From positions 1 through 8,313 of the forward strand of contig CALGLM010000249.1 of assembly GCA_937930275.1 (NCBI GenBank): 8,313 nt of DNA, given 5' to 3'. Source of the stretch: an uncultured Ignavibacteria bacterium. Lineage in GTDB: Bacteria; Bacteroidota; Ignavibacteria; Ignavibacteriales; Melioribacteraceae. Position numbers and translations under genes: made by a program. Under the pieces are notes generated by a model. That model was not told the DNA's origin, did not search any database, and saw nothing but the letters and a program-made list of their open reading frames with translations. Below, in pieces: positions 7,616 to 8,313 of the stretch; position 1 is the stretch's first letter; every line of letters begins with the position of its first letter.

Positions 7616-8313
7616 TTAATTTGATTTTCTGGAAATTCTAAAATGTTGTTCAATAAAATTGTTATTAGTTTTAATGTATCCAAATAAGTTTTGTTCTTTA
7701 AACTTTTCTATTAAATCTATTTTATTATAAAACTTTATACCTTGAAGTTTTTTAAACTTTTGATAATCTTCATTCTTCAATTTCAAATCTGTTTTCAATT
7801 TTAAAGTATCAATGTAAAAACTATCAATTTTTGCATAACCGATAATTTTTAAAAACTCTTTATCGGAATAACTTGAAAATTTTAGAAGTTCTTTTTTAAG
7901 TTCCTTAACACTTTCAAATTTGTGCCCTATTAATTTATCCCAATTTTCAATATTTATTCCGTCATTTTGTGCATACTTTATAATGGATTCCGTAATTCCG
8001 TAGCTGTTGTGGATAATAACTTTCTGTTCAAAAACATTTTGAACAAAAAACAAAGAAACAAATGTAAAAACTCCTGCAATAATAGGAACACTAACCCAGC
8101 CAACAGAAATTTTTCCAAACACTTTAAAATTAATTGAATGAGGATCTTTTGCCAAACCTACTCCGATTACTGCACCTATAAATGCTTGTGTAATAGGAAA
8201 AGGAACTAAAGGAATTGTGGGTAGCCCTAAACTTAACAACAATTTTTCCAAAGTTTGAGAAGTGAATAAAAAAAGCACCAAAAATTCCGATAGAACCACA
8301 ACAAAACCGGTAA
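7616..8313 (-). CDS. PiT-family inorganic phosphate permease, C-terminal part with a long soluble tail (5' end cut by window edge)
   Basis: Only the C-terminal 232 residues or so are visible; the frame stays open to the right edge, so the GTG at 8299 is not taken as the start. PiT proteins are inner-membrane H+ or Na+ coupled phosphate symporters. Numbering from the codon at 8299, a membrane helix at about 1-24 is followed by the conserved second-half signature PITQAFIGAVIGVGLAKDPH (35-54). This matches the PVSTTHxxVGAVIGVGLA region of the family. INFKVFGKISVGW and a last membrane helix at about 68-89 come next. After it, where most PiT proteins end, about 137 further residues form a Lys/Glu-rich, mostly helical soluble domain (for example ESVKELKKELLKF and NEDYQKFKKLQGIKFYNK). 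I do not recognise this tail. The porin gene begins 11 bases downstream. The family call rests on this segment and on the neighbouring phosphate-type porin. Confidence 0.85.
   Translation of the reverse strand, partial: TGFVVVLSEFLVLFLFTSQTLEKLLLSLGLPTIPLVPFPITQAFIGAVIGVGLAKDPHSINFKVFGKISVGWVSVPIIAGVFTFVSLFFVQNVFEQKVIIHNSYGITESIIKYAQNDGINIENWDKLIGHKFESVKELKKELLKFSSYSDKEFLKIIGYAKIDSFYIDTLKLKTDLKLKNEDYQKFKKLQGIKFYNKIDLIEKFKEQNLFGYIKTNNNFIEQHFRISRKSN

Noticed and set aside
8297..8299. GTG at 8299 as a start codon for a separate small gene.
   Set aside because: The same frame is open to the window edge and encodes residues typical of a PiT membrane helix before the GTG, so this is an internal Val codon of a longer permease gene.

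Overview
The window is low-GC DNA, and every gene I can support lies on the minus strand. It suggests a motile Gram-negative bacterium of the Bacteroidota/Chlorobiota group, most likely an Ignavibacteria-like lineage. The evidence is a C-terminal type IX secretion (T9SS) sorting domain with a QNYPNPFNPTT box (a form common in Ignavibacteria and related phyla), an outer-membrane porin, lipoproteins with Bacteroidota-style signal peptides, and a chemoreceptor. The lineage call is inference from these features, not from a marker gene.

Read in the direction of transcription (right to left), the right half is one tightly packed gene cluster. It starts with the C-terminal part of a PiT-family inorganic phosphate permease that carries a long soluble tail and is cut by the right window edge. 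Next comes an OprP/OprO-type (phosphate-selective) porin, then a lipoprotein made of two lamin tail domains (LTDs). A 10-bp hairpin follows, then an SdiA-regulated-type beta-propeller lipoprotein, and last a secreted protein with two LTDs, an Ig-like linker and a T9SS sorting domain. Three of the four gene junctions have gaps of 11-12 bases with a strong Shine-Dalgarno (SD) sequence next to or overlapping the upstream stop. The cluster ends in a 13-bp stem-loop followed by a short T run. The first two products suggest phosphate passage through the outer membrane and then the inner membrane. The three envelope or surface proteins after them have no assigned role, and their link to phosphate is inference from gene order.

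The left half holds two genes that look independent of this cluster. One is a complete methyl-accepting chemotaxis protein with two HAMP-like segments. The other is the ATPase of a BcrA/CcmA-type ABC exporter that starts at TTG and is cut near its C-terminus by the left window edge. A candidate Bacteroidota-type promoter precedes the ABC gene.

I see no rRNA, tRNA, CRISPR array, insertion sequence or prophage gene. The longest non-coding stretches are 878-1049 and 2940-3084, both under 300 bases.
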